This document shows, in pieces, positions 18,296 to 26,894 of a DNA stretch of 51,901 nt (the first letter of the stretch is position 1; the number at the start of each line of letters is the position of its first letter). A model generated the notes under the pieces. That model did no database searches and was not told where the DNA came from. It was given only the letters and a program-made list of their open reading frames with translations. The position numbers and the translations under genes were made by a program. The DNA lies in assembly GCA_022772675.1 (NCBI GenBank), contig JALEZW010000054.1, forward strand, positions 1 through 51,901, given 5' to 3'. The stretch comes from Agathobacter sp. (GTDB lineage Bacteria; Bacillota; Clostridia; Lachnospirales; Lachnospiraceae).

Positions 18296-18343
18296 GCAAA
18301 AACAGCAGGTTCCGAAGGTGTTTTTCCCTTCCATCCTGCTGTT
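18296..18343 (-). terminator. Terminator after the MFS transporter gene
   Basis: Stem AACAGCAGG / CCTGCTGTT with an additional inner GAAGG/CCTTC pairing and a following TTTTTG run on the minus strand, about 160 bases beyond the MFS stop codon. Confidence 0.65.
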
Positions 18344-18503
18344 TTCTCGATAATATCCTGTTTTTCTATCAACTGTATCCGCTTCTTAATCTTGTCATAT
18401 GCAGAACGCTGCATACAACGGTACTGCCTTAATCCCGTCTGCCATCTACTTTGTATCCTTTGTCATCTGCACCTTTCCCATCTGAAAAAAATATCTCTCC
18501 TCT

Positions 18504-19736
18504 CTATCTTTTCCCTGCCTTAACCGACATCCGGAACAGACAAATCCCCACAAGAAAAAACAATGTCAGCATACCGACACCGGCATTGACACTTCCCAAA
18601 ATCTGGGAAACAATGCTGACTGTCATGGTTCCCATCAGAGATGCGCCTTTCCCGCAGATATCCAGCAGTCCAAAATATTCCCCTGATTTTTCCGGGGGAA
18701 TTATCTTTGCAAAATAGGAGCGGGACAGTGCCTGGATTCCTCCTTGAAACATCCCCACTGCGATGGCAAGAATCCAGAAATGAACCTGGGAAGTCATTAA
18801 CATTGCAAAGACTGCGATTCCGCAGTATGCCAGAATGCAGACAGAAAGCATTGCTTCCGGACTCTTTTTCTGAGATAATCTTCCGGTTATAATGGATGCC
18901 GGAAAGGCGACAATCTGGGTTGCCAGAAGGGCAAGGAGCAGTCCTGCGGTATCAAAACCAAGCGCCGTTCCCACTGCCGTTGCCATGTCAATAATAGTAT
19001 AAACTCCGTCAATATAAAAGAAAAATGCCACGACAAATAGAAGAATCTGCTTATTTTTTAAGGCATCTTTAATGGTGTGACCCAGACGGATGAAATCATG
19101 TTTCCAGCTGGATTCCTCCACATAATGTTTCTGTTTATACACGCGAAGGAGTGGAATTGTACAGATAATCCACCACACCGACACAATCAGAAAGGAAATC
19201 ATCATGGCTGTCTGCATGGAGATTCCTATTTTTCCGGAACCCAGCACCAGTCCCAGACATGCCAGAAATGGCAGGCAGCTTCCGATATAGCCCCACGCAT
19301 AGCCCTGGGAAGAGACATTGTCCATCCTCTCAGGCTCTGTGATATCCCCCAGCATGGAATCATAAAAAATCAGACTGCCGTTAAAGCCGACCTTTGCGAT
19401 CAGAAAAATGATCAGAAAAACCAACCAGCTTTTTGTAAATCCCAGGAACAGTCCACAGAGTGCACCAAGCAGTACCGATGCCAGAAAAATCCACTTTTTC
19501 CAACCTTTTCTGTCAGAAATGGAACCCACTACCGGACCCAGAAATGCCATGACCAGTGTGGCAATTGATGCAGTATAACCCCAGTAAGTCAGATAATCCA
19601 CTGAGGACAGGCCTGCGTTTTTTGCCAGATAATTAAAATAAATTGGGATAATGGTTGCCGCTAAAAGAACAAATGCCGAATTTCCAACATCATATAAAAC
19701 CCATTTTTTCTCCTGATCGGTTAATTTAAACTTCAT
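18504..19736 (-). CDS. UMF1/Atg22-like MFS transporter
   Basis: The 410-residue protein has about 12 hydrophobic segments. The N-terminal motif WVLYDVGNSAFVLLAATIIPIYF and the loop GPVVGSISDRKGWKKW are characteristic of the UMF1 (unknown major facilitator) family related to yeast Atg22 vacuolar effluxers. The second half keeps GMFQGGIQALSRSYFAKIIP, also typical. Substrate unknown; amino-acid efflux is the analogy from Atg22. It is preceded by a good TGGAGGAG-like site and separated from the next upstream gene by an 86-bp tandem repeat. Confidence 0.85.
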   Translation of the reverse strand: MKFKLTDQEKKWVLYDVGNSAFVLLAATIIPIYFNYLAKNAGLSSVDYLTYWGYTASIATLVMAFLGPVVGSISDRKGWKKWIFLASVLLGALCGLFLGFTKSWLVFLIIFLIAKVGFNGSLIFYDSMLGDITEPERMDNVSSQGYAWGYIGSCLPFLACLGLVLGSGKIGISMQTAMMISFLIVSVWWIICTIPLLRVYKQKHYVEESSWKHDFIRLGHTIKDALKNKQILLFVVAFFFYIDGVYTIIDMATAVGTALGFDTAGLLLALLATQIVAFPASIITGRLSQKKSPEAMLSVCILAYCGIAVFAMLMTSQVHFWILAIAVGMFQGGIQALSRSYFAKIIPPEKSGEYFGLLDICGKGASLMGTMTVSIVSQILGSVNAGVGMLTLFFLVGICLFRMSVKAGKR

Positions 19737-19754
19737 TGTTTCTCCTCCGTTACT

Positions 19755-19934
19755 TGAACATCAGCCCATGCATAATTTGCCTTCGGCAAATGGGTCGACG
19801 CTGCATGTCAAGTTTTCATAGAAAACTTGACACAATCTTTTGAACATCGACCCATGCACAATTTGCCTTCGGCAAATGGGTCGACGCTGCATGTCAAGTT
19901 TTCATAGAAAACTTGACACAATCTTTTGAACATC
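19755..19934. repeat. Two tandem 86-bp units with two hairpins each
   Basis: Units start at 19755 and 19841; a third TGAACATC at 19927 begins an aborted unit. Each unit contains ATTTGCC-TTC-GGCAAAT and GTCAAGTTTTC-ATA-GAAAACTTGAC (two perfect stems). The units differ at only a few positions (CAGCCCATGCATA against CGACCCATGCACA), so duplication is recent. The array fills the gap between the MFS start and the phospholipase stop. Confidence 0.9.
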
Positions 19935-19936
19935 TT

Positions 19937-20752
19937 TTATGCATCGCTATCATCCGGGAGTCTTGATCCAAAGGTATATTGAAGCAGCGGATCGTACGGT
20001 ATCTTTCCTGCTGCACTGTCCGTAAATTCCGTGATCAGTTTCACTGCTTTATCCAGTGCCTGTTCATATAATGCAACCAGTTTTTCGTTACTGTCTTTGC
20101 AGCGTGGATTGGGCTCATAGCTTATCATCATGTCCACGATGGCATCCTGCCCTGCTAACTTTAACAGTCCCTGGAGCACACCGCGTTTGATTTTCCCGGG
20201 TGCGCACAACAGGTTACTGTAGAAGACGAAGGAACGCATGGCATGATAAACATCTTTTTCCGTAATCTGTGGGAAAAACTGAGCAATCACCGCTGCTGAT
20301 TCCTTGGATGGATGAATATGTCCGGTAAGTTTTTTTGACACCGGATCATAACCGTCCTTTGCCAAAAGGGCACGGTCAAATTCCGACTCAATTCCCACGT
20401 GGCTCACACCGCTTTCTGCAATCTTCTCATCAATATATCCGTGACATTCCCTGTCCAGCGCAAAATGGCACAAAAATCCATAGGCATAGGAAACATACGC
20501 TGCGGAATACTGATGATCTGTAATCACTTTTCCTGCATGGGTAAAAAATTCAGATGCCGGTCTGTCATGCATTCCGAAGCCCAGCTGATTGACCGGATTA
20601 TGGGAAATGGGTTTATAGTAAAATAAGAGATCCGGTCCGTGCAGACCGACGTTATAAAGATCCGGATGTGCCTGAATGTCCTGCTTCTGTTTAGCCGGCA
20701 GGCGACCAAGCACATCCTTTCCAAATCTGTAATGGGCATAAGTTGATGGCAT
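19937..20752 (-). CDS. Zinc-dependent phospholipase C-like protein
   Basis: I start at MPSTYAHYRFGKDVLGRLP because GAGGAGAA precedes that ATG; the longer frame has no ribosome site. The 271-residue product keeps the Zn-dependent PLC/S1-P1 nuclease-like pattern of histidines and aspartates: TYAHYRFG, LHGPDLLFYY, YGFLCHFALDRECHGYID and SHVGIESEFDRAL, which would bind a trinuclear zinc site. There is no signal peptide, so the common clostridial annotation 'zinc dependent phospholipase C family' fits better than a secreted toxin. The physiological substrate is unknown. Confidence 0.82.
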   Translation of the reverse strand: MPSTYAHYRFGKDVLGRLPAKQKQDIQAHPDLYNVGLHGPDLLFYYKPISHNPVNQLGFGMHDRPASEFFTHAGKVITDHQYSAAYVSYAYGFLCHFALDRECHGYIDEKIAESGVSHVGIESEFDRALLAKDGYDPVSKKLTGHIHPSKESAAVIAQFFPQITEKDVYHAMRSFVFYSNLLCAPGKIKRGVLQGLLKLAGQDAIVDMMISYEPNPRCKDSNEKLVALYEQALDKAVKLITEFTDSAAGKIPYDPLLQYTFGSRLPDDSDA

Positions 20753-20998
20753 TGTTTTCTCCTCGAATTCTCGTTTCGTACATAAATTACTCTGCGGTAC
20801 GTTCGACATCGAACGTCTGTGAAATGTCCTGACTGACAATTCTACACGTTGTAACCCTTGTATCATATTTGTCTCTTGTAAAATATTCTATCAATATTAT
20901 GTAAATTTTACGTAAGGTTACTATAACACACATGAAAGCGCATGAAAAGCAATCTTTTGCGCAAAAAAATACAGTCCTGACAATTATCTATCAAACAC

Positions 20999-22603
20999 TC
21001 ATACAACTGCCTCAACCAAAACCTTATCCCCAACAAGTATTTCATGCACACCAATCTTCTTGTTCTTGTTAAAATTAAAACTTAACATATATCCCTTCTT
21101 TTGATGATAATCATCCAGATACCCCGCCAGCTGGTTTTCTCCGCGATTATTATATTCTTCACCATGCCAGATTTTCATCTCAATAATATACTGCTCCCCA
21201 TGATAATCAACAATGATATCTGTACGGCGCAGTCCCCTGGTCTGTGCCTCAATATAATAATTTCCCGTGCCATTAATTATGGGTCTTAAATACAGCAGAA
21301 AATATTTTCGCCCCTCATCTTCAATAAAGCTTTCCCCACCGTCACCATACAGTTCATGAAAATGTTCTACGAATTTTTCTAAAATCAGCCGCATATTTAA
21401 GTGCCCATCCACAATAAACTGATTTTTATCCTGAAGGGATGCAGTATAAATTTCCTTACTCTGCATATTCGCTGCAGACAGATAAAAATTATACAGCCAT
21501 GTCTCAAAAATCCGGTTTGAAACAGCCAGTACTCCATTCTGATTTTTTACAAATCCAAACATGGTTGCTACGTTAATTGATGGTTCATAAAAATTGTACA
21601 CAATATTTTTTCCTGTAAAAAGCAGAGCATTCAGCATGGAATTCAGTTCCGGATAACTAACCAGCTTTTCGCTCAATGACTCAAATAAAGAATTTTTCTC
21701 TGTCAAAAGCATTCTGACTGCTTCGCAAAAGCCTTTTTCAGTCCACACGGCTTTCTCTGTTTCAAAACCATCACGTCCAATGACTTCTTGATCCATCAGT
21801 TTACACAATCTGGAAACGAGAAACGGATAGCCGGAGGTGTAATCATACAACAGCCCCGACATCTCCTTCACATCCATTCCCGTATGATGATCCTCCTCGT
21901 ATTCACACAGCATTCCAGCAATTTCCTCTTTCGAAAAACTCATATCTACATTAAAATCTGCTGCAATATTCCAGGGACTGTTTACCTTATGATTATCCTC
22001 GGTTCGAATCTTTCTTTTCAAATTCTTTACATCATAGACTCCTGCAAGTATCACCGACTGAAAGGAAGGCTGTACATCACGATCAATATAATATGCCCTT
22101 AGCTGAGCCAGGAAGTCCAAAAACACCTGATTATTCGTTGCACTGTCCACTTCATCAATCATAAGGACCATCGGCTTATCAGAAGCTGCACAGATATCTG
22201 TCAGTCTTTCGAAAAGCTCCGGTAATTCATAATCAGCTCTCTTTTCCCTTACCTGCAGTTCAAGCTGCTGTATTGCCGACTGAAACTGATGGTCATCTGA
22301 CAATAAATTCATTTTCAATCCTCTCAAAAACAGCTTGGAAAATGTAATAGAGAATTGGTTTTCTATTTCAAATTTTGCGTTACTGATTATTTGAAAATCC
22401 AGCAAAATCACATAATAATCTCTTTGCAGATACCTGCTCAGTGCACGAAGTGTCGTTGTCTTGCCATACTGTCTAGCACGATTGATTGTAAAATAGTCAC
22501 CTGCATCTACCATTTTTTTGATTAAAGCAAGCTTCTTGTCAATATTGACCATATAATGTTTATCCGGCTTGCAATCGGCAGCCACATTGAATACCTTTGC
22601 CAT
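20999..22603 (-). CDS. AAA-ATPase with C-terminal PD-(D/E)XK nuclease-like domain
   Basis: The 534-residue product begins MAKVFNVAADCKPDKHYMVN and has an atypical P-loop (NRARQYGKTTTL, about residues 42-53), Walker B VLMIDEVDSATNN, and a C-terminal region RRTDIIVDYHGEQYIIEMKIW with the Asp...Glu-x-Lys of a PD-(D/E)XK nuclease. This architecture (AAA-ATPase_like plus PDDEXK_9) is multi-copy in gut Bacteroidetes and Lachnospiraceae, often as mobile or defence-linked paralogues; its function is not established. A decayed paralogue is at 14361-15502. No partner gene in operon. Confidence 0.85.
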   Translation of the reverse strand: MAKVFNVAADCKPDKHYMVNIDKKLALIKKMVDAGDYFTINRARQYGKTTTLRALSRYLQRDYYVILLDFQIISNAKFEIENQFSITFSKLFLRGLKMNLLSDDHQFQSAIQQLELQVREKRADYELPELFERLTDICAASDKPMVLMIDEVDSATNNQVFLDFLAQLRAYYIDRDVQPSFQSVILAGVYDVKNLKRKIRTEDNHKVNSPWNIAADFNVDMSFSKEEIAGMLCEYEEDHHTGMDVKEMSGLLYDYTSGYPFLVSRLCKLMDQEVIGRDGFETEKAVWTEKGFCEAVRMLLTEKNSLFESLSEKLVSYPELNSMLNALLFTGKNIVYNFYEPSINVATMFGFVKNQNGVLAVSNRIFETWLYNFYLSAANMQSKEIYTASLQDKNQFIVDGHLNMRLILEKFVEHFHELYGDGGESFIEDEGRKYFLLYLRPIINGTGNYYIEAQTRGLRRTDIIVDYHGEQYIIEMKIWHGEEYNNRGENQLAGYLDDYHQKKGYMLSFNFNKNKKIGVHEILVGDKVLVEAVV

Positions 22604-22734
22604 TTTCGCAGCACCTCCATAAATATACCTGTTAAGTATATCACATTTTCTTCCGCCACCATCAAAAAATCTGCATTTTCCTGATCCGCTGCATAGTTTA
22701 CTGACTCTCCAGTTTAAATATGCTTATTTGATAA

Positions 22735-23018
22735 TATGATATGAGGGTCAAAAGGTATTTTGCCCCTCATTTGATACACAAATTGCTCCGTTGCTACGCA
22801 AGTCTACGCTTCGCTCCGGTCGGCGCAGAGCAGACATCCACCGGATGTCTTGCGCCCCGCAATTCTACACACATTCGGAATCCATTGATTTTCCAAGGAA
22901 AATCACAGGGTCATCAATCAAAGATTGACGACAGTCCTCATGTGTGTGCGGGTCAACAAGTCAGAGCTCTTATCCTGCAAGCAGGAACGAGTTCTGACCT
23001 TTTGACCCTTGTATCATA
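22735..23018. repeat. Full 284-bp copy A of the GAGGGTCAAAAGG palindromic repeat
   Basis: Ends are near-perfect inverted repeats: TATGATATGAGGGTCAAAAG on the left and, read inward from the right, TATGATACAAGGGTCAAAAG. Inside are nested palindromes: AATTGC...GCAATT, GACATCCACCGGATGTC, GATTTTCCAAGGAAAATC and TCAATCAAAGATTGA. No gene is encoded. Termini with TA-rich flanks suggest a MITE-like element, though the nested hairpins also suit a structured RNA. Confidence 0.85.
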
Positions 23019-23096
23019 ATATTATATTCGACCAAGCGAACACTTTCAACAGGTTCTTACTTTCCGTCTCATCTGTTGTCCCCTATTTTTCTATCC

Positions 23097-23348
23097 GTAC
23101 GGACTATTTTCGCATTTTCTCTTTTTCGCCCGTACACTTCACTTCATCCGGACGGACTATTTTCGTATTTTCTCTTTTTCGCCCGTACACTTCGCTCACC
23201 TGTACGGACTATTTTTATATTTTTCCTTTTTCGCCCGTATATCAGGCTTATTTGTACAGTTATTTTTCGTACTTCCCTGTTTCTGTCCGTACGTCCACTT
23301 AATTTGTACGGTGATTTATCATATTTCCCAGACTTAGCCCGTCCACCC
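23097..23348. repeat. Five degenerate tandem units of about 52 bp, each a GTACGG...CCGTAC hairpin
   Basis: Units begin near 23097, 23151, 23202, 23254 and 23306. Each starts GTACGGACTATTTTCGTATT or a variant, continues TTCTCTTTTTCGCCCGTAC and is followed by a variable 12-16 base linker. The outer GTACGG and CCGTAC are complementary, so each unit can close into a stem with a T-rich loop of about 27 bases. The first three units are most alike; the last two are degenerate. It sits between repeat copies A and B. Confidence 0.85.
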
Positions 23349-23427
23349 GGACAAAATATTCATTCTCCTCTCATTCTCACTCTCCCTGCCGTCAAAATCA
23401 ATACCTCCCTTACGAATGGGATGAAGA

Positions 23428-23677
23428 ATTGCCGAGCGCAAAACAGACATCCGGTGGATGTCTGTTTTCGCCGACCGGAGCGAAGCATAGACTTTCTCCG
23501 TTGCTACGCAACTCCCGCAATTCTACACACATTCGGAATCCGTTGATTTTCCAGGGAAAACCACAGGATCATCAATCAAAGATTGACGACAGTCCTCATG
23601 TGTGTGCGGGTCAACAAGTCAGAACTCTTATCCTGCTTGCAGGATAAGAGCTCTGACCTTTTGACCCTTGTATCATA
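23428..23677. repeat. Copy B of the palindromic repeat, with inverted central module
   Basis: The right 155 bases match copy A almost exactly, up to the terminal CTTGTATCATA. The left part differs: the block holding CGCTCCGGTCGGCG and the GACATCC/GGATGTC hairpin is in the reverse orientation relative to copy A, and the left terminal repeat is missing. Confidence 0.8.
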
Positions 23678-23751
23678 ATATAAGAAAGACCACCTGCCCA
23701 CACAAAAAATACAGTAGACAAGCAGTCTTTCCCATTTACTCATATGTCATT

Positions 23752-25707
23752 TCAGATTGTAATTTTTACCACATCCGAACAAACACCATGGTACACCTCC
23801 CCATTATACTTTTTATATGCCCGGATTTTATATATGTACTGCTTTCCCTTTTTCCGGTTTGTATCCGTATAGGAAAAGGTCGTATTATTTCTGATGGTTG
23901 CTATTTTATCATACTTTTTGGTACTGGAATTGTAACGGTAAAGCTGATATCCTTCCGCTCCACTTACCTTATTCCATTTCAGTGTCACGGATGTGGATTT
24001 CTTACTGAGCTTTACATTCTTTACCTTAAATGGATTGGTACTATTCCGATATCCTTTGGATGCTATTCCCCAGGAGACAACACCATTTACTTTTTTATAG
24101 GCTTTCACTTTAAAGCGGTATTCCGTTGCCCCGGACAATCCACTGACCTGATAGGAAGTTGTTGTCCCCTTTGGAATGGTGACAACTGTTTCATAACTTT
24201 GGGAACCCGGATTATATTGATACAGGCGATACCCGCTGGCTCCGCTTACCTGATTCCAGGAAAGTGTGAAATATGTACTGCCTCTTTTTTCTGTCTTCAC
24301 TCCGGTTACCTGTGCAGGCGGAACTGTCGTCTCTGCAACCGAAGATGTCGTTCCATAATAATTTGTTCCGCCAATTTTCCAATAGCAGCGCACCTTATAT
24401 TGGTAGGTCGTTCCGGGTTTCACATCGTTATCAACAAAGCTGCACTTGCTGGTTGTCTTAATGTGCACATACTTGTCCTGCCCGGGATCATAACGGTAAA
24501 CGCGGTATCCCGTCACATCTTTTGCCGCCTTGTTCCAGCTCAATGTAACAGGTTCAAATGCCGAAGTGCTTTCAGCCGTTAGTCCGGTGGTTTTAACTGC
24601 TGTATTCTTATACCAGAAGTTTGCATCGAGATTTCCTGAGTATCCATTAACTTTCGCAACCGAAGAATACTGCCAGAACTCATAATCATATGCCGCATCC
24701 GCATATGCAGCTCCACTCTTGGAATTACTGGTTGTAGTATTGTTATAACGTGCAATCCAGATGCCGCAATTTTTCAGATTATCCGTGTCAATATAGGATT
24801 TTATCCAAGAATAGGACGCATATACGCTTGCCCGATACCCTGCTTTGGTAATCGTATCCGCAAAAGCCTGACATACCGCCGTTTCTTTTGCCTTGGAAAG
24901 TTTTCCCTCCGTCAGACGGTTATAGCTTCCCTTTTCCCGGTCAATCACAATGGGAAGCGTGACATCCCAGCCATATTGGGTAATCTGCTTAAGCAGAAAA
25001 TTGGCCTCTTCCTGTGCCTCTTTCTCTGTCAGTGCCTGGGAAAAAACGTATAAACCAACATTGATATCATTGTCTAAAGCCGCCTGAATATGCGAATCTG
25101 CGGCAGTATCTTCATAGATACTTCCATCTGCGGAATCTCTTGATGCAGCACGGACAAAGGCAAAATCAATTCCCGCAGCATGAATCTTTTCCCAGTCCAG
25201 CAATGTGGTTTTCTTATCCTTTGCCTGCCACCAGGATACATCAATTCCATGAAAAAGCTGATACTTGTCGTAATCCTTTTTATGATAATATGTGGCACTG
25301 GTATAGGCTCCTGTTGTGGTAAAGGATTTATCCAGAAAATCCTGTGAATAAGTTGATGCGGCAACCACAGATGGCAGTGCATAAAGTGATGCGGCACGTT
25401 CCGATGACGATGTATAGAGTGATCCCGCACGTTCCGATGACTGTGTATCTGGCGATGCGGCACGTTCCGATGACAATGTATAGAGTGATCCCGCACGTTC
25501 CGATGACTGTGTATCTGGTGATGTCGTCCCCATAATCACCGCGTCCAGATCCGGCACATCATATACCGTTTCATCCTCCATGCTCTGTCCCATGACCCCA
25601 TCCATCTGTGCCTTGGGCACCTCTGCCTTCAATTGCTGCGGTGCAAATGCACATACTGCTGCCACGATGATTCCTGCGATTATTGTTTTTGCTTTTGTTA
25701 ATTTCAA
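23752..25707 (-). CDS. Secreted GH25 lysozyme with three fibronectin type III domains
   Basis: The 651-residue product has a signal peptide (1-28, ending LKAEV), a Ser/Arg/Ala-rich region with four 11-residue repeats (about 66-110), a glycoside hydrolase family 25 domain (about 148-350; FHGIDVSWWQ, FAFVRAASRD, LPIVIDREKGSY, GIWIARYNN, YEFWQYSS) and three C-terminal FN3 domains (VTLSWNKAAKDVTGYRVYRY, FTLSWNQVSGASGYRLYQY, VTLKWNKVSGAEGYQLYRY). GH25 enzymes cleave the MurNAc-GlcNAc bond of peptidoglycan; the FN3 repeats probably space the catalytic domain from the wall. The active-site acidic residues are in the DVS and VIDREK strands. Likely a wall-remodelling or competitor-lysing hydrolase. 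Confidence 0.9.
   Translation of the reverse strand: MKLTKAKTIIAGIIVAAVCAFAPQQLKAEVPKAQMDGVMGQSMEDETVYDVPDLDAVIMGTTSPDTQSSERAGSLYTLSSERAASPDTQSSERAGSLYTSSSERAASLYALPSVVAASTYSQDFLDKSFTTTGAYTSATYYHKKDYDKYQLFHGIDVSWWQAKDKKTTLLDWEKIHAAGIDFAFVRAASRDSADGSIYEDTAADSHIQAALDNDINVGLYVFSQALTEKEAQEEANFLLKQITQYGWDVTLPIVIDREKGSYNRLTEGKLSKAKETAVCQAFADTITKAGYRASVYASYSWIKSYIDTDNLKNCGIWIARYNNTTTSNSKSGAAYADAAYDYEFWQYSSVAKVNGYSGNLDANFWYKNTAVKTTGLTAESTSAFEPVTLSWNKAAKDVTGYRVYRYDPGQDKYVHIKTTSKCSFVDNDVKPGTTYQYKVRCYWKIGGTNYYGTTSSVAETTVPPAQVTGVKTEKRGSTYFTLSWNQVSGASGYRLYQYNPGSQSYETVVTIPKGTTTSYQVSGLSGATEYRFKVKAYKKVNGVVSWGIASKGYRNSTNPFKVKNVKLSKKSTSVTLKWNKVSGAEGYQLYRYNSSTKKYDKIATIRNNTTFSYTDTNRKKGKQYIYKIRAYKKYNGEVYHGVCSDVVKITI
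25380..25514 (-). repeat. Four 33-bp in-frame repeats in the GH25 gene
   Basis: The plus-strand block GCACGTTCCGATGAC recurs every 33 bases with alternating second halves, encoding SSERAGSLYTL / SSERAASPDTQ-type units. Alternation of two unit types suggests the duplication of a 66-bp pair. The encoded segment lies between signal peptide and catalytic domain and is a candidate for length variation. Confidence 0.85.
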
Positions 25708-25835
25708 GTCTTTGTTCTCCCACTCTTCTTACTTTATCCACACGTTATTCTCTGAATGTGCATCATAAGAAAGATAGCTTGAAATAACCTTGAAATAAAC
25801 AGGAAAAATAACTGACAGTATTTTCCATTTTCTAT

Positions 25836-25865
25836 TAAAAAAGAGCCATCCACATGGATGACTCT
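25836..25865 (-). terminator. Strong terminator upstream of the GH25 gene
   Basis: Minus-strand stem AGAGTCATCC / GGATGGCTCT with a 4-base loop and a following run of six T. It insulates the GH25 gene from the truncated secreted-protein gene upstream. Confidence 0.85.
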
Positions 25866-25888
25866 GAGATATCAAAGTATAAAAAGAA

Positions 25889-26101
25889 ACTATTTTGTAA
25901 CTATTCAGAACCCCGTCCCATACATTCGCAAAACCGCCCGACAAGTCGTGCTTTCTCGCTGCTACGCAGCTAATTTTGCTCATATATGGGGCGGTGACTC
26001 TATTCGAGCCACCTTACGAATTAGATAATCAGCCTCTTACATGCAAACATGACGATTCTGATTATCTAATTCTAAGGGGTTCTGAATAGTTACACTATTT
26101 T
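25889..26101. mobile_element. IS66-like MITE with perfect 18-bp ends and 8-bp target duplication
   Basis: The 197-bp element (25897-26093) has ends GTAACTATTCAGAACCCC and its exact complement, and is flanked by the direct repeat ACTATTTT (25889-25896 and 26094-26101). GTAA termini with 8-bp duplications are the hallmark of IS66-family insertion. It has no transposase gene. Internally GAATTAGATAATCAG and CTGATTATCTAATTC form another inverted pair. Confidence 0.92.
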
Positions 26102-26766
26102 ATTTTAAATTTCACCGTAGTCTTATTTCCGGCCTTATCTGATACTACTAATGTATAAGTACTGGATTTATTAACTGCCTGTCCGGACTTGATTGCTTTA
26201 CCATTTAATTTTGCCGATTTGATACCACTTTCCTTATCCGAAAATGTAACTTTTACTGCCTTGGTATAGGTCTTGTTGTTTTTTATCCCTTTCACTACCG
26301 GTTTATTTACATCAATTCCTGTGTTAAGTACTGTAGACCATCTCTGATCATTGGTATCTTCCAGCATAATCGTACATTTCTTATTTTTTGTTACAGTAAA
26401 TGTATAATATCCATCTTTTTCCTTGAGTACCTGGCAGCTTTTATTTCCACCACCAAAGTTGTCATCTATAATTTTATATTTCCAATAAGTGGAGGATTTT
26501 ACATTCGAAATAGAAACATTTCCCGGCTGAAACTCTGCAAAATCAACATAGGAACCAAGAACATTCTCCCATTTTACAACAGCTTTATCTTTATTTTTTG
26601 CGGTGCTCACTTTAGCTGCAAAAACTTTTTTTATCGGTATGGATGCTATAATCGTATTAACATTTGATGTAAAGGACGAATAATTTTCCCAGGAAGTTTG
26701 TGTCTCAACATAATAGGTTCCCTTCTTCAAAAAACCCGTATACGCACCGGATTCAGCGAATTCCCC
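26095..26766 (-). pseudogene. 3' fragment of a secreted surface protein with Ig-like repeat
   Basis: The frame opens after a stop at about 26769 and reads FAESGAYTGFLKKGTYYVET, so the coding sequence continues upstream of the first ATG (26730) but is cut by repeat copy D. The remaining 220 residues are beta-rich: a carbohydrate-binding-like region, then VNKPVVKGIKNNKTYTKAVK and YTLVVSDKAGNKTTVKFKIK, a common Ig-like C-terminal domain of clostridial exoproteins. The signal peptide and N-terminal part are missing. The MITE sits directly at the stop codon, which lies within the target duplication. Confidence 0.75.
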
Positions 26767-26776
26767 ACGTTAGTAT

Positions 26777-26888
26777 AATGATATGAGGGACAAAAGGCAT
26801 TTTGCCACTCATATTTGTGTGGACAAAAAAGGCAGAGCTCTTATACTGCAAGCAGGAACGAGTTCTGACCTTTTGACCCTTGTATCAT
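26777..26888. repeat. Copy D of the palindromic repeat, internally deleted
   Basis: Left end ATGATATGAGGGACAAAAGG and right end CCTTTTGACCCTTGTATCAT are kept, with the AGAGCTCTTAT...GAACGAGTTCTGACC hairpin, but the central module of copies A and C is absent. It interrupts the surface-protein gene and ends seven bases before the hydrogenase stop. Confidence 0.85.
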
Positions 26889-26894
26889 AGAATT

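Larger units (their letters stand above)
17914..18503 (-). other. Long metK upstream region
   Basis: These 590 bases carry, from the gene outwards, about 160 bases of AT-rich leader, a possible 23-codon minus-strand frame (18002-18073, MNRSLRDEEIF...), a pseudoknot (18090-18143), its promoter (18146-18175) and the terminator of the MFS gene (18296-18343). Nothing recognisable was seen in 18345-18503. Confidence 0.6.

Noticed and set aside
23097..23348. CRISPR array
   Set aside because: The units are hairpins of about 38 bases with linkers of only 12-16 bases, the units are degenerate along their whole length and there are no cas genes.
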